Shown here piece by piece: positions 38,414 through 52,051 of a stretch of 64,000 bases of DNA (the first letter of the stretch is position 1; each line of letters starts with the position of its first letter). A program made the translations under genes and the position numbers. The notes under the pieces were generated by a model. The model searched no databases, had not been told where the DNA came from, and saw only the letters and a list, made by a program, of their open reading frames with translations. The stretch spans positions 6,469,038-6,533,037 of the forward strand of contig NC_088173.1 in assembly GCF_028769735.1 (NCBI RefSeq), written 5' to 3'. This DNA comes from Zonotrichia leucophrys gambelii (Eukaryota; Chordata; Aves; Passeriformes; Passerellidae).

Positions 38414-40848
38414 GTATACAGATCACTTTCTCTAAATTTCACCCTAAGATGAGCAACGTAGGGATCCAAAATAAATGCAAATGAGGACAGTAGAAAGACA
38501 TTGTTCTGTAGCAGAGAAACAACCTTGGGAGTACCTCCTAAACTGGTAGTGGCAGTAGGAGGTCTTGTCGTGGCCAAGCAATCTTTCTTTCTGAAGTTTC
38601 TGCAGAGTTAGAACAAAATGACAGAGCAGCAGCCCTTGGCTAATTGCTGCAGAGCATTTTAGCAGTGATTTACAGTGGCATATTTAAATGTATACATTAA
38701 TTTGTACAGATAAAATACTTGGCTATCACAAAGATATTTTTATTGTGGATCAGAATAATAGCCCTGACTCATCCATATTGGTGACATTTCCAAGCTTGTG
38801 TATTGTTGAGAAGCTAACATCCCATTCAGTATTTGACAGCCAGGGAGTCAAGGCTGACAGTTACCATCTCTTCTATGTGGCGCCTAAGGCTAGGATTTGT
38901 CTCTGGTTTCATTTATTAGTTATATAACCCACATGCTATTTTTGAGCTATTAAAAAAAAAAAAAAAAGGAAAAGAAAGAAAAGAAAAAAAAGCCAACATA
39001 GGGAAAAAGAAATCCCCATCTGGGAATTACCCACCAGGTAGCTACACACAGTGGACTGATCTACATATGCATGTATTAATTTTCATTTAAAATGTTCGTG
39101 CCAGTGAAAACAGAGCCAATGAAACCTTTTAGGGTTACGTAACAATGATAAATGTACTGCAACAGTTACAGGCAAGCACAGGACCCCTGAGATTTATAGG
39201 TTCTTTGTCTCTTCTTTTAAAACATCCTAACTAGAAAAGCTCAATTGCAGCACAGCATCTATATTTTGCCACAAGATTTTGCTTATTTTTATCTAATGCC
39301 TCAGTTTGTATGGCCTGAGTCATGTCCAAATCATAAGCTGAATCTGAATCTTATATTCTACCTGATTCCCAGTTTTTGTTACATTAGTAAGGGGAAGAAA
39401 ACAGTGCAGTGCCATAAGTTATGACAGAGAAATCCACACTCTCACAGTTATTATGGTTTCATCTGAGGCCAGTTTAGAGGAGAGCAGTGAACACAACAGC
39501 AAGGGGCATGAAGGAATGAAACTGAGCTAAATAACAGCAAGTCAGATCAAGGCAAGTGTGGATAAGAATGTCCCCTGTGCCTGCTTCTGCCAACTGCCCC
39601 CTGTGCTGCCAGTGGGAAATGCAGCCCTCTTAGCCCTGATATTGCTTTTGGTGTGGTGCATCCTTCAGTCCCTGTGAGAGCACCGCCTTTCCTTTGCAGA
39701 CAGATTTGCTCATCAGTGCCGTGAGAGACACCGTGGCAGCATTTTGAACCTGCTGCACAGGCAGCCCATGGCTCTGCGCTCAAGTCAAAGAGTAGCAGAG
39801 ACATAGGCAGTGGTGTGAAGAAGGGAGGTGGGAGGCGGGGAGGAAAAAAGCAATAAAATAAATGAGATAGGGAAAAGGAAAAGCTTGTGAAGCAATGTTT
39901 GGTTTAAATAGGTGAATGGATAGCTGCTGCTGGTGCAGCTGCTGAGTGTCACTCTCCTGTGGGGTCAGAGAGGGATTCAGTCTGTCAGCAGGTGCTGCAG
40001 CTCATCCCTTCTCACAGGGCGGGCCTGCAGCCCTTTGCTGTCACAGGCAGTGTCCCACCAGCAGCTGTAAATTTGTCATTGTAGTGGAAACTGAGACGAC
40101 TTTCACCTTTTGAAAGTTTTGTGCAAGTAAACACAAGTTCAGTTAGGTTTTGCAATTTAAGATTAAAACTTGAGAGATCAGTTAAATTTAGTTTCCTGGC
40201 TGTTTATCAGTTCTCTGGCTAAAGACACTCTAGGGAATACTTAAGTCAGGTTATCCAGGTAAGTTTCTTTTTTTTTGTTGTTGTTGTAAAAGAAGTATGA
40301 TATAAAAAGCAGAGCCAGCAGAGCAAATCACCTTGCCTTATAACTGCCTGTCACAGCAAGATACAGCTGAAAACCAGAAACACTTCAGCTTTGTCAGCAG
40401 AAGAACCTATGCATTATCTCTTACTGAAACTAACATTTTTTACTCTACCTAATGATTAAACAAAGATGATAGCAGTAATAGAGCACTATCAGCTGAAAAT
40501 AGTCTAAAAGTGTAGTCTGCAAAACTCTGTCTCCATCATCAATATAGACATACCTGTTTCAGTGCAGAAAATAACATTTCACCATGATGAAAATGTGAAT
40601 CAGATTTTCAGGTTCAATTGTTTAATTATTTTGCTTTCTTTTCATTACTTCTGCCTATAGATCACAGCTTAGATTTTCATTTGGGCATTTTTGTGTGTTC
40701 AATGTAATACTGCTGCCTTCAAATTGACAAATGGGTTTTCTGCATACTTTCATGCAGTAAGTTAACTCTCTTGCTGCAGGCCTTAATGAAATCATCATTT
40801 TGCTTTGTTATATTTTGCTTTATTTGTCATATTGAACACGAGTTTGAT
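38414..40848. other. Non-coding DNA with a GC-richer patch
   Basis: I recognise no gene or mobile element. An interrupted poly(A) tract lies at 38951-38992. The part from about 39550 to 40080 is clearly richer in G and C than its surroundings, but it has no convincing open frame or repeat match. It may be a regulatory region or an unrecognised repeat. Confidence 0.5.
38951..38992. repeat. A-rich low-complexity tract
   Basis: Runs of A are broken by G or GG. No retroposon body was recognised upstream. Confidence 0.75.
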
Positions 40849-41572
40849 TTCACAGAATCATTTAGGCTGTAAAATACTTCCAAGATCACTGATCTCAAGC
40901 TTTGACCCATAACGATCTTGTCAATTACCACAGCACTAAGTGCCACACCCAGTCTTGAACACCTCCCAAGATGGTGACTCCACCACCTCTCTGGGCAGCC
41001 CATTCCAATGCTTGACCACCTTTTCTGTAAAGAAATTCTTTATAATGTCCAACCTGAATCTCTCTTGGCACAGTTTGAGGCCATGTCCTGTCATTCTGTC
41101 ACCAATTACCCGGGGGACCAATCTCCACCAGGCTCCTACCTCCTTTCAGGCAGTTGTGGAGAGTGATAAGGTCTCCCTTGAGATTCCTCTTTTCCAGGCT
41201 AAACAGCTTCAACTCCCTCAGCTGCTCCTTGTAAGGCTTACTCTCTACACCCTTCCCCATGCTCCAGCCCTTCAATGTCTTTCTCACTGTGAGGGGCCCA
41301 GAGCTGGACATAGATTTGATCTGCAGCCCCTCATCCTGCTGGCCACACTATTGCTGATACAGACCAGGGTGCCAGTGGCCTTCTTGGCCACCTGAGCACA
41401 TCTGGATCATGTTCAGCCAGGAAAGGACACCCAGGTCCTTTTCTACGGGGTACTTTCCAAAGACTCTGCCCCCAACCTGTAGTGTTATTGTTCTGACCCA
41501 AGTGCAAAGCCTGGCACTTGGCCTTGATGGACCTCATACCACTGTCCTTAGCCCCTTGACCCAGCCTAAAAG
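40849..41572 (-). mobile_element. CR1 LINE, 3' portion of about 0.72 kb, minus strand
   Basis: The 3' end of the element is at 40849, where CACAGAATCATTTAGGCTG is the reverse complement of the CR1 tail. Going right, the sequence passes through CACCACCTCTCTGGGCAGCC, CATTCCAATGCTTGACCACC, the GTAAAGAAATTCTTTATAAT block, CAGGCTAAACAGCTTCAACT, CCCAGAGCTGGACATAG, GTGGCCTTCTTGGCCACCTG and GCACTTGGCCTTGATGGACC. These are consecutive parts of the CR1 ORF2 end and 3' UTR read backwards. The minus-strand frame around 40936-41121 reads [20 protein letters not shown] and [18 protein letters not shown], which is the decayed CR1 ORF2 C-terminus. The element is 5' truncated near 41572 and inactive. It is the longest CR1 copy here. 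Confidence 0.93.
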
Positions 41573-44500
41573 TTGAATCTTACCTGAGATGCTAAGTCTT
41601 ACATTGCAGTATCAGAGTGCTTTTATTCAGGTAGAAATAGATAGAGACAAGACAGATACAGTTCTAGATCATATATATGGAGATTTATTTAGTCCACAAA
41701 AACCTCCAAATCCAAACTGGGATTGTATGAAAAATATTCATGTCTTCAATAAATTTAATTATGGGCACAATTTGTGCAGCATCTTTCCCAAATATTGTGC
41801 TGCTGTGAAATATCACTAGAGAATATTCTATAGAATTTTTTTACCCTGGGAAGACTTCTCTGTTCTACCACTGCCCAAGATACAGATTGAGACCCATTGG
41901 TATGTTCTTCGGTTCACTTACAGATCTGTCTTTCCTGCACAGTGAAGAGGAAGTCAAAGCAAAATTGTCAAAATCAGTTCTCTGTAGAATTGTGATTATA
42001 GTGTGATTGATTCTATTATCTAATATTTCAATATGTCTCATTTTTCTTAAAGCTATGAAATGCATCTACCCCTGCTCTTTGGAAAACATGAAGAGACTTT
42101 GAAATTGAAGGGATCAGTTTAAGTTGAATAACATGGGATTTTTTTGTATACAACATAAGAATGAGGTTAGCCTGAGCTTAAATTCCCTACCTTATATCCC
42201 CTATCCTATTCCCTAAAGGGAATTATTATTATTTTATTCAGCTCTCCAAGATAGCTTGTCTGGTTATTTTGATTCACTAACAATTCTGCCTGAAATACAT
42301 TCTGATTATTGGCCACATGTTGTGACAAATCTTTGGCAGCCCATCTGTGCCATGACCTGCAGCTCAGTCTGAAAATTTTAGTGGTACATTGCTTCTAGTT
42401 AATTTAGATTGTTTTTCATGCCATTGCCTACAAGTCTAAACACTGCATACCATATGTAGACTAAAGGGAAAAAAACCCCAAAAAAACAAAACAAATAAAG
42501 CCCTCAAAGCCGATCACATATATCTGAAATAACAGTCTGTGAAAGTGGTAGTCTAAAGAAAGTGAGTTCTTATCAGGGTCTTATGGCTCTAAGCCATACT
42601 GTAATGGCATTATCTGCCTAGAGCTAGAAATCTTTTGGCAATTTCCAGCCTCTTTGGAACTGTCAGTCTGATATGTGTGACAAGGTAATTTGCATAATTT
42701 TGCAGTGTTGTTGCATACCACTTGTTTAAAGCAAAAAGAGGGGGTTCGTGTTCCATAACCTATTTTTTCTCTGGGAAGGAAAGCAGCCAACTCAACAAGC
42801 AGCCCCCATATACGATGAATGTGGGAGTGCAGTGGCAGCCTTCACCCCTGCCTTATGGAGGCTTGAAACCTGTATTGTTCTAACAGTTTTGGCTTGGGGG
42901 CTGGCTCAAAATGCATATGTTGTCCACAAGAAAACTTTCTATTTGTGCAGAAGTTTGAAAGAAAAACAATGTCCAGGCAAAACACAAGATATGTGAGATT
43001 TGGAGTGACTGCCTGCTCCCTTGTTTTTCTTGTGATAGTTTCCAAAAGCTTTTCAGCTGGTCAGCTGTGATCACCTCTCCAGTGAGAACAGAAGACAGAG
43101 GCTAAATCATGCAACCATGCAATGCTCTCAGGAGAAGCAAAGCAGTGGGGAAGGTCATTCATATCAAGGGGTGTAAATGAGGGCAGAAAGAAAACAGTTA
43201 TTATGATGAAGCACTAGAGAAATCAAACCTAGTAGAAATATTTGGTATTCATGCTGACACTTCTCGGTTTTCCCTCAGCTTCAAAAGAAAAAAAAATCTC
43301 ACAAAGAAATAGTAGCAACCTTGACAGAACAAAAGGGAAAAAATTCTTTAGCTGAAATCAATTTTACATCCAATAATTTAGACAGGGATTTTGAACAGCC
43401 CTTATTTATATCTTGCAGGTCCTGCAGAACAAACATATAATCAGTGAAATGGTTTATCTATAGTTTTCAGGTATTATAGGTGCCTTGAAGTGTTCAGTAT
43501 AGTTCAACCTATATAGCAGAAACCCTTTACAAAATAATTCTATTCTGCCACATAACTCCAGCACTGGAGAATACAAGGGACTCCTTCAGAAATTTCATAG
43601 GAATGATTTCCACCGTGGGTTCACCTCCAAGTCTGTTCATCTGCAAATAATTTAAGCTTAATTTACATTACCGAAGTAGAAAATGTTTATAACACACCTT
43701 ATCACTGAGAGATGTAAGTATGACACAGTCAGTTGGAAGATGTGACAACATTAGACATGCATGCAAGTATGTTTTAGATATTCATGAACAGCTATAGAGC
43801 AAGTTTAATTTAGAACCTATAGTGCTTTCTTTTACCAGATCCCAGAGGAGTGCTTGGAATGAAGTTGGCAGGAAGTAGAAAGAGACCTTTTTTCAAGAAA
43901 ACATAGGTATAAAACAAAAATAGTCAGGTAAAGGGATTCTTTAGATGGTCAGAATGTCTTTGAAAATTCCTCATGCTGGATTTACTGTGGTGTATTTCTG
44001 GGTGCTTTCATTTGAAAAGAAGTGTAGGAAATTAGATTTTGGCTGCATTGATAGTGTTCATGGCTGTACTAATTTCCTCCTTTTTTGTTACATTCTAGAC
44101 TACAGAAATCCACATAGTAGAAGAAATTCAGCAGTCATCATATACTTATCAATGCTAGAAAAATTTCCATGACCATGGTACAGCATTAAAAAAAATCAAA
44201 ATTTGCCAACACTTTAGCACATTGTATGGATTGTCTTGTCTAAATATAGACAGTTCTCTGATGCCACAACTTGCTGTCAATAAGTACTGAAACTCAATAG
44301 CACAAGACTAGACCTATGCTTTTGGTATGAATAATGAGCTAAATGACTTTCTCATCTTCCTTAAAATATTGCATGAATAAACTGATCTGTTTTCATTTAA
44401 GTATTTTTTTCAAAGCCTGTGTAGGCTCTGCCCTCATTAAAACCCTAGTGCCTACAACTCCCCTTTCACAGCATCTAATTCACTTTATTTCCAGCAGAAA

Positions 44501-47500
44501 ATTGACTTCACCCTGCACCACCACATTGTGAAAGTGACAGCCAAAACCTGCTCAGAGTCTTAAATGACACAGGCAGACTTGAATGTTGCCAGTCAAATGA
44601 TGGGTGTCCATGGTGAAGCTGATTCTCATGGACGAAGGCAGAGGAGGGGCTGAGGACAGGAAATTTGGTGCTGTGCAGGAGCATGGCATGGCATGGCATG
44701 CCTTCTTCCATGTGCTTCAAAAGCCTTGATAGGCATCTCATCAGGGTCACACAGACAACAAGACACAGTCCTTATAAAGTAGGTATGCTGAGGTTGGAGG
44801 ATCTGGTACTTTACAATGTAAATTCTTAGCAAGCGCTTACTTTCATGCCTTTTATCTTTTTGTAGTTTGTATGGATTTGCAGAACTCTGAAAATAATAGT
44901 AGAATATGGCAGTGCAAATATTTGCCTTAATTTTGCATCCTGCATGAAATAAGGACTCTATAACATACTCAGATTTGGAGTGTCAGCTCTTGTTTCTTTA
45001 ATGAGATTTTGCTAGTTGTGGTGCATTCAAAAAAGAAAAACAAACAAAAGAGCCCCACCAACCAAAAACAGAACAAAATATTTAAATTTATATATTATTA
45101 TAGAACTATAAAGACAGAGTAAATATGTTTTAAACAATTTTAGTTTAAATGTAGTTTAAATGTAAGGCAACAGATTAAATACACTGAGCACTGCTTCAAT
45201 TGCAGCATCTATAATTATTCAATTATTTTACAATATTATTCTGCATTAATTTCTTTTCTGAGCAAATATTTTTTGCAGTTTTTGGAATTAGCAAATGTAG
45301 AGTCGTCAAAGTTTGTACAACTGACTGTTGGAGTGCTAGATAGGCATTTTGAATAAAAAGCAAACCAGAAGGAGGATCAAGCTTCAGCTTCCTCAAGAAT
45401 GAAGAATTTCAAGTATTTTTTCCAGTTTTATGGATGTATTAGTACTTAAATATATGTCTGCTAACTCCATTATCTACTTGTCACATAATTGCCCAGAGTA
45501 GCCAGGACATTTTATTTTTCATAAATAATAACACTTTTAATGTTTGAAAAACATAAGTAACACTACTCAATTTTCCTTGTCTCCTTTGTTATTATGGCAA
45601 TGCAATTATGTATCTCTGTTTGATAACTCCTGCCAAATAGAAAATCTGATTTTTTTTTACCAATCAATGCCTTTAAATCCGATGGTATCTTGCCTTTTTT
45701 CAGTGTTTCAGTTCCTGACCTTGCAGTCGGTGCCTTGTTGTGCCCTTATCTGAACTGTTCTCAGCATGGATTTTCTCATCTATCAGGCAGAAGCTAAACT
45801 GCTGCCTATCTGCAGGCCTCGTGGTCAGAACACGCTAAAAAAAAATACGTAATAAGGATACATTTAAAAGAACAAAAACTTTTTCAAACACTAATCAAAT
45901 AAAAGGATTTCCCCCTGAGTTTAGGAGGAACTTTAGTTCTTCAGATGTTCCCTTGCTTGCCTCTGTCTCCCTTACCTGAGCTTCTCTTTCCTCTCTCCTA
46001 AAGAACTGGTCTCTTCCCTTTTCCCTCCTGAAGCAAAGATGTGCACTGTACATCTTCTGGCATCCCTTCAGCTCCTGCATGCCTGCTGGAATTGCATGAA
46101 GATCTAGGCAGTTGGGTTGGGATTAAATGCCTATTCTGGTTCTCCTGGATGGCAATTATCCTCAGGAAATTCTTTCAGCCTTTTCTTTTTGTTTTGGAAA
46201 TGGATAGCTATTAATTTAAAATAATTGTGTGAATCAGGCAGCCTGTTGTAGTCTGTGGAGCTGAGAATTTAGAGTCAAATTATCCATGAAAATAGCTCTC
46301 AGTAGACCTACATTAGGAGGCAATATGTCTTTTGGTTTTCAGGTAATACATTATTTCTGTGAACTTTATAATTAAAGTGTACGCAAACTTGTTACTAAAT
46401 CACTGTATTGACTAGGTTGCTGTACAAATACTAATGACTCCATCTCTCTTATTTCTTGTAAAAGAGCACTAATGTCTTTTTTTATTGCCATAAGACAAAG
46501 GCTCCATGAAACAGTATTATGGTTATAGACTGCAACTTAATATATTTGAGTGTACCTTGAGATAATATGTACTCTTTAACATAATATCCATCTGACTTCT
46601 AGCATAAATTGTGTTCTCTGTTCTTGTTGTTTTGGGGGCATGTTAAAAGAAAGCATTAGACAAATGGTTGAAGTGACAGTCATGGATTTATGAGAAATTT
46701 GGCATGGCAGGATGTGAAGACTTGTCTGAAAACTTAATGCTGACTCTCTGTGGGCAGTTCTCTCTTTTTGCCCCCACTAGAGTTTGATCTTTCATTTTCA
46801 GGAAATGTGTTGTTGTTTTTTTTTTTTTTAATCTGTAATTAATCAGGTAACAGAATGTAATTGAAATACTAATTACATTTGCTTATTCAGGTACCAATAT
46901 TTCTGCTACAGTGTGAGTTGCTTAAGTACCTTTGTGACAGTGGATTTCAAATCCATATTAATCCAATTACCCAGAATATGCCCCAAAATAATTTAGTATC
47001 TGCATTCTCCTAAGCCAAATGAAATTACCATTCAAGTTAGTAAGACTTATGAGGAGAAATGAGTAATGTAGACACAATGGGAAATTACAGCTAATTGTAT
47101 CTGGGTTTGTCATTTTTCTTTTTTCAGGTTTTTAAAATGCAAGCTTTGATTTTGTGTCTTTTATTTAAATCCTTCCTTTCCATCGCTTGGGACATGCATA
47201 TTTGATTTAAATGTTCTAGGATAATGCACCATGTTGAAATGTATGGCAGCAAACCAACTTGAGCTTGATGGCATCATATCCTGTATGATAGTTTCTGTGA
47301 AGATGATTGCTGACATATTCCTGAGTCTGTTACTTATCATGTGCCATTTTTCTGTAGGCCTACAAGATGTTCCTGGTGCTATCATGCTTGGGACTGATGC
47401 AAGGTCTGGAAGTGTAGAACTTGGAAGAAGGAAGGAGACTCGGAATGTGCCACTAAATTTTCAGTTTGGACACAAAGTGAAAGATATTTCCTGCATAAAC

Positions 47501-50226
47501 TAATTGAATGTGGAAACCTATGGAACCATGAAACCTTTTTTCCTTCCAAATGCATCCTTTGGTGGAAAGGAGTACTATGTACAAATGTCCCCTTCTGGAA
47601 CAGGCCTGGCATGGCATTGCCAGACATGCAGTAGCTCTGCCAAACCTGCTACACTTACACAGTTCCCCTCTGTGCTGTCATGAATAAAAATAGGTGATGA
47701 AGAACCCTTAGGTATGCTCACAACTGAAAGAAAATTAAACTGTATCACTAAAAGAAGTTCTCTTGTGCATTAGTCCAAGGTAGCTTTTTTTCCCACCAAT
47801 CCATTTCTGAGATACTCATTTCTGGACTTACCACACAGCATCTGCCTTGAGCTATAGCTGTTTTAGGATTATGGAGCTGCAGCTCACATGCTGACTGTGC
47901 AAAACAGAAAATCATAGGAGGTAAATAATCAAAGTGAGAGTCTCTCAGTCCAATGTACTTCTAGACTAAACATAATGCTTTTATTTATTGAGTCCATTGC
48001 TTGGATTATTTTCCTTGTCATAATGGAATGGAGCAATTTAGGAGTCTCACAAACTCTCAATTCAACCTGCCCTTGCTTTTACAAAGATGAGAATGAAGTC
48101 TTTCTTTTGCTCTGTCGAATCTTTAGAACTAAGGTTATTTTTAACACGGAGAAGGAACAAAACCTTAGATGGGCACTAAGAAGGAATGAGTTTTGGTCAA
48201 CACAGTGCACATAGTAATGCATTAATTATATAGTTCCACTATAATAAACCTTTCTCCCCCTGGCAAGTTGTTCTTACTGATAATAATTAGTGATGGTAAT
48301 TTGAAATTATAATCTAACATGCCATACCTCACAGGATATCAAATTACTCTTCTGAATAATTGCTGAAATACCAAATCTCCTTGCTGGTTAAGTAAAGTGT
48401 GCTTTTCTTTTGCCTCTTTCTCAGGCAAAAATTTTAGAGAAAAAATTTCTTTTGCATTAGAAATAATTGTAATTTCCAAAGACCCAGCATCTCTTAACAG
48501 TAAGGCTGAAAGATTGAGGACTTTCAGATGCAGAAAAGATTTCTTAGTGCATGGCTCATGTATTGATAAATGCTCCTTAACATTTTTATTTTGTTCCGCA
48601 TACAGTACTTCTTTGTCAGTTCTCTATTACCATGAAATTTCATGCTTGTTCAACACATGCTTTATTCCTTTGCTCTGCTGAGATATTGACCAGTAGTACC
48701 AAGCAACGAGATACTTTTCATCTTTCCTTAAAGCAGGCTGCACTTCTGATGAAAAGAAACCAGCAGTGACCTATAATTGTACTTGTAACCAACACAGAGT
48801 GTTTAGAAGAGAGACTGTTTATTATTTTAATGATTTTTGTAGTTAGTCAGGGCTCCTGGACTTTATGTTGCAGTGAGGTCTTATGACTTTGAAATATGTT
48901 TATTCCCAGCAGACTAAAACATCTTGTGGGTAAGTTTGATTGATAGTGCTATTGTTTAGACCGTTGAACTGGTTTCAACCTAATTAATTTTAATTATTGT
49001 GCTGATGCTTTTTTCTCTTCTGGATATTATATTAAAGTATGTGATGACTGTACAATCCTTTTTAGTTTTGAGTTACAGTCTTGGAAGTCAGTTTTATGAA
49101 AACCATTAGTAAATTTTATTAGTAAATATTCAGTAAGCAGTGATGGTTTGGGTTATAGAAGCTGTCCCTCTAAAAAACTATTTCATGATTATTCTTACCA
49201 ATTTTTTGAAAAATTAATTTACAGCTAAAATGATACATTACAGTTTTATTTGTGTGAAACTGAAAAGAAATCAAATCTTGAGGGAAGTGGAGATTGTTGT
49301 ATTAAGCTTAGTTTTATAGCCACTGGCTGAGTGACTCAACATCTTTTCCAGGTAGATGACTAATAGGAAATCCTATTTTACCCAGCAGTATCAGTAACAG
49401 CCCTCTTTGTTTTGGCAAATGAGAGGTCAGATTCACAGATCCTTTTGAAACATTAGAAAGGGTAAAACTGACCTCACAGGGATGTCTGTTTGCAATTTTA
49501 ATCTTACAGAATGTCTCATTTACGTTGATGTTCATTGCTTTTGCTTTTTTCTGAACCTTGACATTTTCATTGTTTCCCTGTTTTTAAAAATTAGATATTT
49601 GATGCTGCTACAGATGATCTAATACAGCAACTGAATATCTTGTTATAATTCAAAATACCTTGATAAATGTCAAGTATATAAAAGGAAATGAAATAAAAAG
49701 TAAGAAAGCCAAAGGAAAAAGTAACAGCTGACCCCTGGTACAAATGTGTTAGCAATTTTCTAAAGATTTTGTAAGCAAGTTATCTTTAAAAAAGTACTTA
49801 AAGTCAAAAATTTATGCAAATATTTCAACTCTCTGACATAAGTTAATAAACACCCTTTAATGTTGCGAGAGGCTAGAGAAAATTATTACTGATTCAAAAC
49901 AACTGAAGCTGGATGGGGCAGGGCAGTTTCTTCCAAGGTGGAATGGTGCTCTGCTCCACATGGAGCCTCTAGGCCGGCTCAGGATGTCTGTCAGTCACTG
50001 GCACAGCTGAAGAAATGCCCCACACGCTGCCCCTGAATCCCAAACGGAGCACCAGAGTGGATGGATGATCAGAAGCCCCAGCTAGGCTGGGTGTGGGGAG
50101 AAACAGGAGCAGATGAACATCACAGCCCTGACAAACATCATTGCCATGACCGCATGTGGTCACATCCCTATTGTCCTTGGATTTTAGGGAAGCTGAGCCC
50201 ATGCTGGATCCAGGGTGGTAGTTATA
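41573..50226. other. Non-coding DNA, no recognised element
   Basis: I recognise no gene or mobile element in this 8.6 kb. Small features are the CATGG tandem repeat at 44683-44700 and a run of about 14 T near 46818-46831. The GC-richer patches around 42780-42900, 44500-44760 and 49890-50220 have no convincing frame or repeat match. Confidence 0.5.
44683..44700. repeat. Short CATGG tandem repeat
   Basis: CATGG is repeated about 3.5 times without interruption. It is too short to be more than a slippage product. Confidence 0.85.
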
Positions 50227-50278
50227 TCTTTCTTTTCTCTCTCTTTTTCTCTTCTCTTTCTCTCCCCTTCTTTTTCCT
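50227..50278. repeat. 52-bp pure polypyrimidine tract
   Basis: Every base on the plus strand from 50227 to 50278 is C or T, mixing CTCT and TTTCT units. The next dozen or so bases are also mostly pyrimidine. Long homopyrimidine-homopurine tracts can form triplex (H-DNA) structures. No exon follows at a distance that would make it a splice signal. Confidence 0.9.
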
Positions 50279-51289
50279 AATTTCCTCTTCCTGAAATTTG
50301 AGTAATTTGAGGTGGATAGATAGTGTTTTCTAATTCAATGCCTCTTGAAATACTTTATTTTGAATGAATGCTGCTTTAAATTTTGCTAAGTTCCTGATCT
50401 TCTAAAATTTGCCAGTAAAATTTAGTTTTAACCTTCTGGGAACTTTTTTTGTGTTCTGATTTGCACCACCTCAGGGAAAAGTAGTACATTAAACCCCTTT
50501 TAGCAAGACTTGTTAAGTGAGGACAGGGGCTTTACAAATGTTTTGGATAAATAGTAAAATAACTTCCCTGAAGGAGAAAACATACATCTCTGTGACACTA
50601 GCAGGACCATCTGTAGACCCACCCATCTTAACAACAATTTTGGTTTGCATCAACGTCGTTCTTGCTTTCTACTCAGGGTTCATATCACACAACAGGCACT
50701 ATTGAGATAGAATATTTGGTCTAGAAATGCATTTGGACTGTCTCTTATGAACAGGCATATTCAGTCTGTTTTGGATGCTTTTGCAGTCTATTGTTTTCAG
50801 CTCTATTGAGGCACAGTGGAAAACAAATATCCTCAGGGGCTCAGTGCCACCCCAGTTTGATGGTCCTGATTTAATGAGTGCTTCTGATGAGGGACAGTCA
50901 TTGGAGAACTGTGTGTAGAGAACATATTAATGGCTGTTGTTACTTTGCAGAAGTTCTTTTCCCTCTTCTCACCGAAAAGCTGCTGTTGTGCCCAGTTGTA
51001 TTGGATGTCACACAGCTGGTTAAAGGGCAAAGGACAATTCTCTGACATCCATCTTTTATATTTCAACTATCTAAGTATAATTTTGTCTTTCAGGATAATC
51101 TGAAGTTCAGCTGTATTAATTCACACGTATGGAGGTGCTACTACACATAATGAGATGTGGGCAAACTTCTAATGAGCTAATGAGTAGGAGCAAGATTAGT
51201 ATCACCTTTCAAAGTGGGCACAAAGGTTATAAGAACAGGTTATAAATATAAGGATTATGATCCTAAATATTCTTTCAATCTTCAGTAAT
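50279..51289. other. Non-coding DNA, no recognised element
   Basis: I see no gene, RNA gene or repeat that I can identify between the pyrimidine tract and the old LINE relic. Confidence 0.55.
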
Positions 51290-51610
51290 GTGCATCTGAG
51301 GGTCTGCCTGGGCTAGAAACTGCTTTTGAACATCCTCACCAGATTTGCCTTCCACAAGTTTGTCTGGTTTCCAACTGAAACATGTAAAGCTGTAATGTTC
51401 ACCACCTTCTGCAGCAAGGACATCCACAGTTTACTTGCCTGTTATGTGAAGAATCTCCTATTTTCTTTGAACTGCATGTATGCTTGCTTCTTTGGGTGCT
51501 TCTAACTCATGTCTTCAAAGAGCCTCTGATGAAATACTGTCTCTTTGTCCTTGCCATGTGACTCATCATTTTGTAGGTGTCATATTATGTGCCCCTTGTA
51601 GTCCCTCACT
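51290..51610 (-). mobile_element. Ancient, highly diverged CR1/L3-like LINE relic
   Basis: Blocks such as GCAAGGACATCCACAGTTTA, TGTTATGTGAAGAATCTCCT and GTAGGTGTCATATTATGTGC follow the order and spacing of the 3' part of old amniote CR1-type elements read in reverse. In those consensus sequences a stretch about a frame-shifted start followed by 'reduced to a few hundred bases' of ORF2 end is typical. Identity is low, so the call rests on several weak blocks in the right order. It is much older than the other CR1 copies. It could be a misassignment. Confidence 0.45.
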
Positions 51611-52047
51611 CCCTAGTATGGTTATTCATTCATTCCATGGAGATTGACCTGTGGCCTTTGCCATGCTGACTGCTCTTCACAGCTTTTGTACTTACTTTTT
51701 AGTAAGTACTTCTTTGAGATAGGTTCAACAGGATTCCTTCTCACAATATCCACTCTTTGGATCCACATAATTCCTATTCCACATAATAGGAATCAGAAAG
51801 GTAAAAGTGAGATCTCATGGATTGACATAAAGACAATTCAATAATTGAAACATAAAACATAGTCATAAATTGTAATGGAGAGAAAAGAGACAGAAATCAA
51901 ACCGGAAGGAAGGCAAATTGTTTAAAAACAATTGCTCACAACTAAATGAACAATGCCTAGCCAGTCCCCCAGCAGCAGCCCCTGTGGACAGAGACTTCTT
52001 CCATCTGTATATGCTGAGCATGATGCCAATGTTATGGGATATTCTTT

Positions 52048-52051
52048 AGGT
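52048..52051. repeat. Left target-site duplication of the nested LTR
   Basis: AGGT directly abuts the TG terminus of the nested LTR and is repeated at 52499-52502 directly after its CA terminus. Confidence 0.75.

Noticed and set aside
40940..41395. 151-codon open frame on the plus strand, the longest in the window
   Set aside because: It is the antisense reading of the CR1 element on the minus strand. The real, decayed coding sense is on the other strand.
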